Of a stretch of DNA of 6,807 nt, positions 1-5,743 are shown one piece after another. The stretch spans positions 1-6,807 of the forward strand of contig JAHIPN010000302.1 in NCBI GenBank assembly GCA_018894595.1, in the 5' to 3' direction. Under the pieces are notes generated by a model. The model saw only the letters and a list, made by a program, of their open reading frames with translations. It was not told the origin of the DNA and did not search any database. The position numbers and the translations under genes are program-made. Position 1 is the first letter of the stretch. Each line of letters opens with the position of its first letter. Origin of the DNA: a bacterium. GTDB taxonomy: Bacteria > Atribacterota > JS1 > SB-45 > 34-128.

Positions 1-506
1 TAGATAGATTGGCCAGGGATCTTTATATACAAGAGCATCTAATTAAAAAATTAGAGGGATTAAATAAAAAGCTTATCAGTATAGAGGAGCCTCATTTAGA
101 TAGCAATGATCCGATGAGAAAGGCCTTCCGGCAATTTATGGGAATAGTATCTGAATTAGAGAAAGCTTTTATCACTATGCGACTTAGCGGGGGAAGGATT
201 AATAAGGCTCAAAAGGGCGGTTATGCCGGAGGAGCTACTGCTTTAGGATATAAAACAAAAAACAAAAAATTAATAATAGATGAAAAACAAGCAGAAATAA
301 TTAGAATGATCTTTAAAATGAAAAGATATAAGAGAATGGGATTAAGAGAAATAGCCAGGGAACTAAATGAAAAAGGCGTACCTACTGCAAGAGGTGGCAA
401 GTGGTATGCTGGGACCATTAAATATATATTGGAAAATTCTCTTTATAAGGGGATGGCTCATTATAAAGATAATAAGGTTAAGAATATAGATTTATCTTTA
501 TTTTAA
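1..506 (+). CDS. Serine site-specific recombinase, C-terminal part (5' end outside window)
   Basis: The reading frame is open to the left edge (first full codon at base 3), so the gene is cut by the window and the TTG at base 9 is internal. The first visible residues are DRLARD, the conserved resolvase/invertase block whose two arginines help bind the scissile phosphate; the nucleophilic serine would lie upstream, unseen. A long helix follows (about KAFRQFMGIVSELEKAF), the E-helix type linker, then a region matching the 'Recombinase' domain of larger serine recombinases (GYK..., EKQAEIIRMIF, LREIARELNEKGVPT, W..GTIKYILEN..YKG). The protein stops right after this domain and lacks the zinc ribbon and coiled coil of large serine integrases, so the whole protein is probably well under 300 residues. 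It is not an integron integrase, which would be a tyrosine recombinase. It could mobilise the element, resolve multimers or invert DNA; the target is unknown. Family assignment is firm, role is not. Confidence 0.9.
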   Translation, partial: DRLARDLYIQEHLIKKLEGLNKKLISIEEPHLDSNDPMRKAFRQFMGIVSELEKAFITMRLSGGRINKAQKGGYAGGATALGYKTKNKKLIIDEKQAEIIRMIFKMKRYKRMGLREIARELNEKGVPTARGGKWYAGTIKYILENSLYKGMAHYKDNKVKNIDLSLF

Positions 507-526
507 TAGTTTTAAGCTAAATATCC

Positions 527-552
527 GTATAAAAAATATCTATTTTTTATAC
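527..552. repeat. Perfect 12-bp inverted repeat (AT-only-stem hairpin) after the recombinase gene
   Basis: GTATAAAAAATA (527-538) and TATTTTTTATAC (541-552) are exact reverse complements separated by TC. It sits 20 bases after the recombinase stop. The run of T lies inside the stem and no T tract follows, so it is a weak candidate for a rho-independent terminator; a recombinase or regulator binding site is equally possible. Confidence 0.55.
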
Positions 553-619
553 AGTGGTTCGTGCATAAACGAAGTAGTTCGGTTATTTTAAGTTAAGTGA
601 AATTGCCCATCGTTCATCT

Positions 620-627
620 GGAGGTGA
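620..627 (+). promoter_or_regulatory. Strong ribosome binding site fixing the TTG start at 633
   Basis: GGAGGTGA is a near-perfect anti-16S match five bases before TTG633. The alternative GTG at 597 has no such site and lies upstream of the inferred cassette boundary, so the TTG start is preferred. Confidence 0.8.
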
Positions 628-632
628 GAACA

Positions 633-1631
633 TTGGATGAAAAATATAAAGAGAAGATAAAAAAAATTGGAACATTAACAAGAGAGGCCATCGGGGCGAG
701 TGAAGAAGATGTAAAGATTAATTTTATAGTGCTATTATTTGAGGCACTCGGTCATGAAAGATTGCAGTTTGAACACAAATGGAAAGATGCTTTAGTTGAA
801 AAATTAGACCCTTCGTGTAAATTGGTTGTAGAGACAAAAAATTATGATAAAAATTTGAACGGAGAATTACAGCAACTTGAACGGTATTGTAACGAGGAAC
901 GCCCGCCACTTGGGATAATCGCCAATGGTAGCGAAATAAGGATTTTTAGCTATTTTTGGAGAGATAGATCAACATTCCAAAAAAGTCTAATATACCGTAT
1001 AAATCGTAAAGATTTCAATGAAGAGGATATCGCACAAATACTTTGGAATGTACTCTCAAGAGACAATCTTAAGAGCGGGAAAGCAAAGGGCCACATTATT
1101 GAAAGAGAAAATGAAATAGAGAATGCAGAAGACAAAATTAAGAGCATTGAGGAAAACACAAATAATGAGGAAAAAGATATTAGGGCAAAAATTGAGGAGC
1201 TGACACAAAGCAGAAATGAGATTGAGGCTCAAATTGGTAATTTAAACGCAGAGTTAAACAAAATAATGTCCAGTAAAAATGAGCAAATTTCAAAAATATG
1301 GTCAAATCTTAGATTGCCACAACCTCCTAGTAAAGAGACAATTCCCCCGCACCTAATGAACTACGTTAAATCTGAGTTGGGTTATCGTGGAAGTTATCAA
1401 AAACAATTAGAAGACCCAAACAATTTAATCTCAAAGATTTTAAAATATATTCAAGAGCAGGGGGAAGTTACATACGCCGAACTAAAAAGCACTTGCGTAT
1501 CACAATTTAGTTGCAAAAGTAAAACGTCTGGTAGTATCGGAGCATCTGTAACAATTTTAAAAGACGACGGTTATATAAAAATTGAAGGACGAGGTGATAG
1601 TAAACGGTTAATATTCATAAAGGCGAAATAA
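633..1631 (+). CDS. Solitary HsdR_N-like PD-(D/E)xK nuclease with coiled coil and C-terminal winged helix
   Basis: 332 aa from TTG633; the in-frame GTG at 597 would add 12 residues but is rejected (see its ribosome binding site). The N-terminal 130 residues resemble the nuclease domain of type I restriction HsdR subunits: INFIVLLFEALGHE, then KDALVEKL (D52), VVETKNYDK (E67, K69), the downstream QQLERYC block and the IIANGSEIRIF strand. D52 and E67-x-K69 give a complete PD-(D/E)xK set, so activity is plausible. Residues about 157-220 are charged heptad-like sequence, a coiled coil. Residues about 264-330 (KILKYIQEQGEVTYAEL, then a later DDGYIKIEGRGDSKRLIFI strand pair) look like a winged helix. 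There is no SF2 helicase motor as in real HsdR, and no methylase or specificity subunit beside it. Being cassette cargo next to an R-M cassette suggests phage defence, but this is inference. Domain reading is fairly sure; function is unknown. Confidence 0.85.
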   Translation: MDEKYKEKIKKIGTLTREAIGASEEDVKINFIVLLFEALGHERLQFEHKWKDALVEKLDPSCKLVVETKNYDKNLNGELQQLERYCNEERPPLGIIANGSEIRIFSYFWRDRSTFQKSLIYRINRKDFNEEDIAQILWNVLSRDNLKSGKAKGHIIERENEIENAEDKIKSIEENTNNEEKDIRAKIEELTQSRNEIEAQIGNLNAELNKIMSSKNEQISKIWSNLRLPQPPSKETIPPHLMNYVKSELGYRGSYQKQLEDPNNLISKILKYIQEQGEVTYAELKSTCVSQFSCKSKTSGSIGASVTILKDDGYIKIEGRGDSKRLIFIKAK

Positions 1632-1642
1632 GATTCTTATTT

Positions 1643-1786
1643 GGACGATGGGCAACTCTTTGCAATCCTTCGGGTTGCTCGCCCTCGCTGTTGCTCGGGT
1701 CACTTAGCATGGTATATCTGGCTCGCTTACGCTCGCCCAAATTTTTACCTTTGGCAAAAACTTCAGATATACCAAAACCGTTATAT
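1643..1786 (+). other. attC-like recombination site of cassette 1
   Basis: The 3' core is GTTATAT (1780-1786), cleaved after G1780. Inner arms GGTATATCTG (1711-1720) and CAGATATACC (1764-1773) are perfect complements. Between them lie a GGCTCGC...GCTCGCC hairpin and the stem TTTTTACC-TTT-GGCAAAAA. The R'' arm is read as GGGCAAC (1650-1656), because it and its left flank pair with the start of cassette 1 (603-615). The blocks CCCAAATTTTT (1736-1746) and CAAAAACTTC (1755-1764) recur in the second attC. About 54 bases separate R'' from the inner arm, including another hairpin GCAATCC-TTC-GGGTTGC (1662-1678), giving a long site of about 137 bases from R'' to R'. R'' departs from the RYYYAAC consensus in two places, which lowers confidence. 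Confidence 0.7.
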
Positions 1787-1798
1787 GCAATTGTTCGC

Positions 1799-1827
1799 TT
1801 GAAAAAGGAAAAAAAGTTTAATAAGAT
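1799..1827 (+). promoter_or_regulatory. Candidate sigma-70 promoter for the restriction-modification operon
   Basis: TTGAAA (1799-1804), a 17-base spacer, and TAAGAT (1822-1827) give five and four matches to the consensus hexamers at ideal spacing. It lies inside cassette 2 about 40 bases before the methyltransferase start. A self-contained promoter would fit an R-M cassette, which must be expressed wherever it lands. In AT-rich DNA such matches arise by chance, so this is tentative. Confidence 0.4.
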
Positions 1828-1866
1828 ATCATTGGCAAAATTAAATGTTAAAATGAGAGGAAAAAT

Positions 1867-3204
1867 ATGATTAAGAAAACTGATTCAAAAAAACAAACAC
1901 CAAAACAAACTACCATGTTCGGCACTTATGAGTTTCCATCTTACGAAGAGATAATGGATGCTTATGCTAAAGAATTTAAAAGTTATGTTATCCCTAAGGG
2001 AGATACAATATTTGGCTTCTGGATGCAGACCTTAGCTGATTTGGAATTTTTAGATTTAGAACTACAAGGGTTAACTGAAGAATATACCATTGATTCAATA
2101 AATAGAGTAGTTAATCTCAAAGGCGATGAAGATTATATAAGATTAAGAATAGCCCATCTTGAAAAAGTTAAAGGAAAAACAACCCTTTATACTGACTTAG
2201 TGGATAAATTCGGCGATACTAATGCTTATGCGTTTCATAATCTTTATCCCTACAAAGGTAAATTTTATCCTCGCATCGTTCGGACTTTAATAAATGCTTT
2301 CAAGTTGAATCATGGTTCACTTCTCTTAGATCCTTTCAACGGTTCTGGAACTACCACACATGAGGCTTCTCTTATGGGAATTAAAAGTGTAGGCATAGAT
2401 GTTACTCCAATGGGAATCATTTTATCTGAGTTGAAAAATGATTTACTTTTTATTGATGAACAGAAATTAAGTTTTGCACCAAAGGAACTACAAGATATTT
2501 TACAGGTAATAGAAAATAGAAGATGGGAGCATACTGACCCTTTAATTCATAAGTTAATGTTGGCAGTATATTTTGATACGGTTGACGCCTTTGTAAGGAC
2601 TTCGAGATATAACAGAAAAGGGAAAGTAGGTCTCTTTATTGAAAAATTAAATTACCTAAGAGACTGCTATAAAAATACTATGCAGATTAAAGAAAAATAT
2701 GGACTTAAATTTGAACCTGCCAAAATCATAGAAGGGGATATGCTTGAACTTAAAAATATGAGTGAAATGGAAGAAAAGTTTGATGCCTGCATTACAAGTC
2801 CGCCTTATTATTTTTCTATAGATTATGTGGGAAAAGATAAGATTGCTTATGATTATTTAGGTGCTGATATGAAAAAGATTGAATCAAAATATTTGGGAAT
2901 GAAAAATAGTAGATACCCAAAAAATAATTATAACGGATTGCCTCCGAGGGTTGCTATGTATTATGAGGACTTAAAAGAATCCATAAAAAATATCTACTGG
3001 TCATTAAAACCTGGGGGTAAGTTAGCAATCATAATTGGAGATAGCACCGTTAATGGCAAAAAAATCCCGACAACCATTACAACTAAAAAGTTTTGTGAAG
3101 AAGCGGGTTTTAAATTTGAAAAGTTGATATTTAATCCTCTCTTGGGCGCTCGTAATAGGGCAATAAGAGGAGAAAGTGTAATAATCTGTGAGAAGGGGAA
3201 ATAA
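1867..3204 (+). CDS. DNA methyltransferase, SPPY type (N4-cytosine or N6-adenine), of a type II R-M system
   Basis: 445 aa. ATG1867 follows GAGAGG (1855-1860) by six bases. It would transfer a methyl group from S-adenosylmethionine to an exocyclic base amine, protecting host DNA from the endonuclease encoded next door. Motif I is DPFNGSGTT (155-163), the SAM-binding loop. The acidic residue of motif II is D178 in VGID. EGD (289-291) precedes the catalytic motif IV TSPPYY (310-315), and LKPGGKLAIIIGD (380-392) is the conserved strand after it. A Ser at the first motif IV position is commoner in N4-cytosine enzymes, but the base is not certain. Motif I comes before IV, with about 100 residues inserted between motifs II and III that could recognise the target (an alpha-like arrangement). 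The first 130 residues match nothing I recognise. The stop is followed two bases later by the endonuclease start. Confidence 0.92.
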   Translation: MIKKTDSKKQTPKQTTMFGTYEFPSYEEIMDAYAKEFKSYVIPKGDTIFGFWMQTLADLEFLDLELQGLTEEYTIDSINRVVNLKGDEDYIRLRIAHLEKVKGKTTLYTDLVDKFGDTNAYAFHNLYPYKGKFYPRIVRTLINAFKLNHGSLLLDPFNGSGTTTHEASLMGIKSVGIDVTPMGIILSELKNDLLFIDEQKLSFAPKELQDILQVIENRRWEHTDPLIHKLMLAVYFDTVDAFVRTSRYNRKGKVGLFIEKLNYLRDCYKNTMQIKEKYGLKFEPAKIIEGDMLELKNMSEMEEKFDACITSPPYYFSIDYVGKDKIAYDYLGADMKKIESKYLGMKNSRYPKNNYNGLPPRVAMYYEDLKESIKNIYWSLKPGGKLAIIIGDSTVNGKKIPTTITTKKFCEEAGFKFEKLIFNPLLGARNRAIRGESVIICEKGK

Positions 3205-3206
3205 AT

Positions 3207-4466
3207 ATGATTATAAAAAGAAATCTTCTCTGTATAAAAAGAGAGGGCGATCTTGATTTAGGGCATTTGATTTTATATAAGCCTTATAAAAACATATTGG
3301 TTAACTTTGTGAATCTTGCTACAGAAAAACAAGCAATAGATTTTGATCCTGTATCAAGAGCTTTTGATGGATTAGAAAGTATATCAGAAGATATAAAACA
3401 CTATTATGAAGCCCTGTTGGGTATAACTTCATATTATCAACATAGTCAAGGTGGAAAAGGGAAATATGTAGAAAAGAAAATCTCTTTGGTTATGGAAACG
3501 TGCTCTATGAACATTAAGTTGAGCGAATTACCAATATGGTTTGAATACCCTAAATTACATAAGAAGAAAGGCATTTTTACTCAGGCGGGGTTGACACCCG
3601 AAGATAAAAGTATATTGAGAAATGTAGAATGGGACTGGTTAGGTAAAGAAGATGAAACAACCGATGTGGGTAATTTTCTTCCTGAAGATTGTAGTTTAAT
3701 TTTAGTTGAACTAAAGAATAGAGTTGACTCAGGTGGTACTTCTGGTAGGAGAGAAATCTGGACAAAAAAATTTAAGACAATTTTAGAAATTCTGGCAAAT
3801 AAAACTTTAATTTATTCTTATAAAAATAAAAAATATTCCTTATCAGATTTACTTGCGCACTTTAATATAGAAAAATTTGAGATTTATATTGGTATACTTT
3901 TTAATGTCGAGGGCACACCTGCTACAAAGGAAGGAGATAAACAAAGAGGGTTTTTCTCTTCCAATTTAGAGGGTTATGAGGATCTGAAAAATTTTCTGCG
4001 GTCTAATCCAATATTAGAACTAGAAAAAGAGGACCATGATAATTTAATTTTTGATTTAAAATTGCCCAATAGTGGACTCAAATTGAGAGTTGGCGCACTT
4101 TATGGAAATGATATACCCAAAGCTATATTTCGCAAAGAATATTCGGTGTCTGATCTCTTACTTCTTAGATATGATGATATATGGTTATCTCAACTAGTTG
4201 CTATTGACGAAAGGGCACAGTTACTCAAAAATGGTAAGAACTTTATGACGATATTTATGGACCTATTAAAAAGAGATAGGGATTTGAGATTAAAATATAA
4301 TAACCTAATTGAATCTGAGTGTGAAGAAAGAAAACTCAATGATTTTATAACCTACCTAATTGATAACTACTCAAGTAGTTTTACTGGTGAATTGCTACCT
4401 GCTGGAAAAAACAAAAAGGAATATTTAGCAGATGTAGTGCAAGTATTATGTGCATGTGAATCATAA
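3207..4466 (+). CDS. Putative type II restriction endonuclease (PD-(D/E)xK candidate)
   Basis: 419 aa. ATG3207 follows AAGGGG (3193-3198) by eight bases and lies two bases after the methyltransferase stop, so the pair is probably co-transcribed and translationally linked. I do not recognise a named family over its whole length. A hydrophobic strand ending in ELK gives a PD-(D/E)xK-like core: LILVELKNRVDSGG, with E168 and K170 as likely metal-binding and catalytic residues and D153 (TTDVGN) or D161 (PED) as the preceding aspartate. The glycine/serine-rich run after ELKNR, then a basic GRREIW stretch, may form a loop over the active site or DNA. There is no helicase, signal peptide or membrane segment. 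Endonuclease is inferred from the motif plus the tight pairing with a methyltransferase; recognition sequence unknown. Alternatives are another restriction-linked protein or a regulator, which I think less likely. Confidence 0.75.
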   Translation: MIIKRNLLCIKREGDLDLGHLILYKPYKNILVNFVNLATEKQAIDFDPVSRAFDGLESISEDIKHYYEALLGITSYYQHSQGGKGKYVEKKISLVMETCSMNIKLSELPIWFEYPKLHKKKGIFTQAGLTPEDKSILRNVEWDWLGKEDETTDVGNFLPEDCSLILVELKNRVDSGGTSGRREIWTKKFKTILEILANKTLIYSYKNKKYSLSDLLAHFNIEKFEIYIGILFNVEGTPATKEGDKQRGFFSSNLEGYEDLKNFLRSNPILELEKEDHDNLIFDLKLPNSGLKLRVGALYGNDIPKAIFRKEYSVSDLLLLRYDDIWLSQLVAIDERAQLLKNGKNFMTIFMDLLKRDRDLRLKYNNLIESECEERKLNDFITYLIDNYSSSFTGELLPAGKNKKEYLADVVQVLCACES

Positions 4467-4502
4467 TAATCTTGAAAATGGATGAATTTTGCCAATGACG
4501 AA

Positions 4503-4602
4503 AAGCGACCAACTGCGTATAACACAGCATAAAAGGTTAGCCCTTTGGGTTCACCCAAATTTTTGTTTCACAAAAACTTCTTTTACGCTGGTAACGTTAT
4601 GT
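4503..4602 (+). other. attC recombination site of cassette 2
   Basis: R'' is GTATAAC (4517-4523) and R' is GTTATGT (4596-4602); all seven positions pair if two G-T wobbles are allowed. Inner arms CAGCATAAAAG (4524-4534) and CTTTTACGCTG (4580-4590) pair with one mismatch, and the arms around them have unequal spacers (A against GTAAC), as in attC hairpins with an unpaired central spacer. The terminal part holds GGGTTCACCC and the stem TTTTTGT-TTC-ACAAAAA. From R'' to R' it is 86 bases, a normal attC size. Bases 4503-4516 are included because they extend the complementarity with the cassette start. The blocks CCCAAATTTTT (4554-4564) and CAAAAACTTC (4571-4580) are shared with the first attC. Confidence 0.85.
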
Positions 4603-4658
4603 AATAGTTTCAAAAGAAAAAAGAAAAGTTTTATAGAAAATAATGAGGTCAAATAAAC

Positions 4659-4668
4659 GGATAAATCC
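4659..4668. promoter_or_regulatory. Small palindrome directly before the parA start
   Basis: GGATAAATCC has 4-bp perfect arms and abuts the ATG at 4669. It overlaps the position where a ribosome binding site would be, and parA lacks a good one (only GAGGT at 4645-4649, 19 bases away). It may reduce translation or be an operator half-site; the match is short and could be chance. Confidence 0.25.
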
Positions 4669-5418
4669 ATGCAAATAATTGCCTTAATCAATCAAAAAGG
4701 TGGGGTGGGTAAGACTACTTGCGCCATCAATATAGGAGCAGGCTTAAATAATCTAAATAAGCGTGTTTTATTAATAGATTTAGATCCTCAGGCACATTTA
4801 ACTTATAGTTTAGGAATACCTGCTCACGAGCTTAAAAACACGGTATATGAGCTTTTAAAAGGGAAAGCCGACCTAAAAGAAACAATCATTAAAAGAAATG
4901 GTCTTAGCCTGGTCCCCTCTTCTCTTAATTTATCGGGAGCCGAGATAGAATTTTCCGGATTAGCTGGTAGGGAATTCTTGCTTAAAGAAACCATAGAAGG
5001 ATTTAAAAATTTTGATTATATATTTATAGACTGTCCTCCCAGTTTAAGTCTTTTAACTTTAAATGCTCTTACCACTGCTCAAGAAGTTTACATACCTTTA
5101 CAGACAGAATTCCTGGCTTTACAAGGGATGACAAAGCTTCTAGAGATGATAAAAATAGTTAAGAAAAGACTAAATAAAGATTTAGAAATAACTGGAATTA
5201 TAGCCACGAGGTTTGACAGCAGAAAAAATCTTAACCGGGAAGTGGTAGAAAAAATAAAAGAATATTTTGGCAATAAACTATTTAATACTTTAATTAGAGA
5301 TAATATATCTTTGGCCGAGGCTCCAAGCTTTGGTAAATCTATTTTTGAATATAAATCTAATAGTTATGGAGCTAAAGATTATTTAGGTCTTTGTAAGGAA
5401 ATTATAAAAAGAGGTTAA
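4669..5418 (+). CDS. parA: ParA/Soj-type partition ATPase
   Basis: 249 aa, full length for the small Soj-like ParA group without an N-terminal HTH. ParA binds DNA non-specifically as an ATP dimer and moves plasmid or chromosome origins when stimulated by a centromere-bound partner. The deviant Walker A box KGGVGKTT is at 10-17 with both lysines (K10 signature, K15). The A' motif DLDPQ is at 37-41 and Walker B IFIDCPPS at about 118-125 with D121. The C-terminal AEAPSFGKSIFEY block and the YIPLQTEFLALQG stretch are typical of Soj. The start at ATG4669 gives the usual N-terminus IIALINQKGGVGK, although the ribosome binding site is poor. Downstream, a ribbon-helix-helix gene starts four bases after the stop, the usual parA-parB operon order. 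No defect is seen; the protein should be active. Confidence 0.95.
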   Translation: MQIIALINQKGGVGKTTCAINIGAGLNNLNKRVLLIDLDPQAHLTYSLGIPAHELKNTVYELLKGKADLKETIIKRNGLSLVPSSLNLSGAEIEFSGLAGREFLLKETIEGFKNFDYIFIDCPPSLSLLTLNALTTAQEVYIPLQTEFLALQGMTKLLEMIKIVKKRLNKDLEITGIIATRFDSRKNLNREVVEKIKEYFGNKLFNTLIRDNISLAEAPSFGKSIFEYKSNSYGAKDYLGLCKEIIKRG

Positions 5419-5422
5419 ATAA

Positions 5423-5743
5423 ATGGCAAAAAAAGAACGGTTAGGTAGTGATCCTTTTAAAGAATCTTCTTTGAATTGGATCCAGGATACCAGGGAAGAA
5501 AAAAAAGACTCTAAAGAACTTAAGCGTCAAAGCGTTATGACGTCAAAGCGCTTAAACGCTAAAACGCCTAAGAGTCAAAGCTCTAAAACATTAGAGCGGG
5601 AAAAAGTTAAAAAACCAGAAACAAAAAGAAAGCATACTATTTATTTATCTTCCAGTCAATCAAAGAAACTAAAAATTTATGCTGCCGAAAACAATATGCA
5701 ATTAAGTGAAATTGTTGAAAAATTAATTAGTGAAAATATTTGA
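5423..5743 (+). CDS. parB: Ribbon-helix-helix centromere-binding protein, partner of ParA
   Basis: 106 aa; ATG5423 follows GAGG (5411-5414) by eight bases and parA's stop by four. The last 36 residues form a ribbon-helix-helix fold: strand HTIYLSS (71-77), then two helices (SQSKKLKIYAAENN and QLSEIVEKLISEN). Dimers of such proteins bind repeated DNA sites through the paired strands. Residues 1-70 are charged and likely disordered, beginning with MAKKERLGSDPF and NWIQDTREE; in ParG-type proteins such a tail contacts ParA and boosts its ATPase, and I infer the same here. The tail segment around residues 34-54 (many S, K, T) is encoded by the repeated site family described separately, so that stretch may be kept for its DNA rather than its protein sequence. 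The symbol is by function and position; it is unrelated to HTH-type ParB. Confidence 0.85.
   Translation: MAKKERLGSDPFKESSLNWIQDTREEKKDSKELKRQSVMTSKRLNAKTPKSQSSKTLEREKVKKPETKRKHTIYLSSSQSKKLKIYAAENNMQLSEIVEKLISENI
5524..5584. promoter_or_regulatory. Centromere/operator-like site cluster inside the ribbon-helix-helix gene
   Basis: GCGTCAAAGCG (5524-5534) and ACGTCAAAGCG (5540-5550) are direct copies 16 bases apart, followed by CGCTAAAACGCC (5557-5568) and a weaker AGAGTCAAAGCTCT (5571-5584). The same two motif types reappear after the gene (5742-5805). Since 16 is not a multiple of three, the two copies are read in different codon phases, so the repetition is not explained by a repeated peptide. 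Likely sites for the ribbon-helix-helix protein. Confidence 0.6.

Larger units (their letters stand above)
603..1780 (+). mobile_element. Integron-type gene cassette 1 (HsdR_N-like nuclease gene plus attC)
   Basis: The limits come from cassette geometry. The 3' limit is the G of the attC core GTTATAT (G1780). The 5' limit is inferred because TTGCCCATCGTTC (603-615) is complementary at 12 of 13 positions to GGACGATGGGCAA (1643-1655), which lies just after the stop codon where the R'' arm of the cassette's own attC should be. In a circular cassette these would face each other as the outer arms of attC. Inside are one gene with a short leader and its recombination site, the usual cassette layout. 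The base before the left limit is A602, not the G expected at a G^TT crossover, so this edge may be mutated or may have arisen at a secondary site. No promoter is obvious; expression probably depends on upstream transcription. Confidence 0.65.
1781..4596 (+). mobile_element. Integron-type gene cassette 2: two-gene restriction-modification cassette
   Basis: The cassette runs from the T after G1780 to G4596 of the next core site. Its ends fit a circle: the stretch 1780-1800 (GTTATATGCAATTGTTCGCTT is its 21-base span, core GTTATAT) is complementary at 18 of 21 positions to 4503-4523, the R'' arm of the downstream attC and its left flank. This ties the start and the end to one molecule and shows that both genes inside belong to one cassette rather than two that lost a site between them; the two genes are only two bases apart. 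It holds its own candidate promoter, a methyltransferase and a putative endonuclease. Restriction-modification systems as cassettes are known from Vibrio- and Xanthomonas-type chromosomal integrons, so the cargo type has precedent. Confidence 0.8.

Noticed and set aside
1..506. Integron integrase for the cassettes
   Set aside because: The visible protein is a serine recombinase (DRLARD and Recombinase domain), not a tyrosine recombinase.
582..588. GTTATTT as the R' core of an upstream attC
   Set aside because: No matching R'' or inner arms upstream and none of the shared core blocks; the cassette-1 R'' pairs with 603-615 instead.
597..632. GTG at 597 as start of the nuclease gene
   Set aside because: No ribosome binding site before it, it precedes the cassette boundary inferred at 603, and it would place the perfect SD GGAGGTGA inside the coding sequence.
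221..1159. Minus-strand open frames of 61-69 codons opposite the recombinase and nuclease genes (also near 3577, 4367 and 5088)
   Set aside because: They mirror strongly supported plus-strand genes, have no ribosome binding sites and give compositionally biased, domain-free peptides.
1662..1700. Rho-independent terminator after the nuclease gene
   Set aside because: There is a good hairpin (GCAATCC-TTC-GGGTTGC) but no following T tract, and it lies within the attC-like site.
4643..4678. Short leader peptide starting at ATG4643 before parA
   Set aside because: Eleven codons overlapping the parA start out of frame, no convincing ribosome binding site, and no attenuator-like structure.
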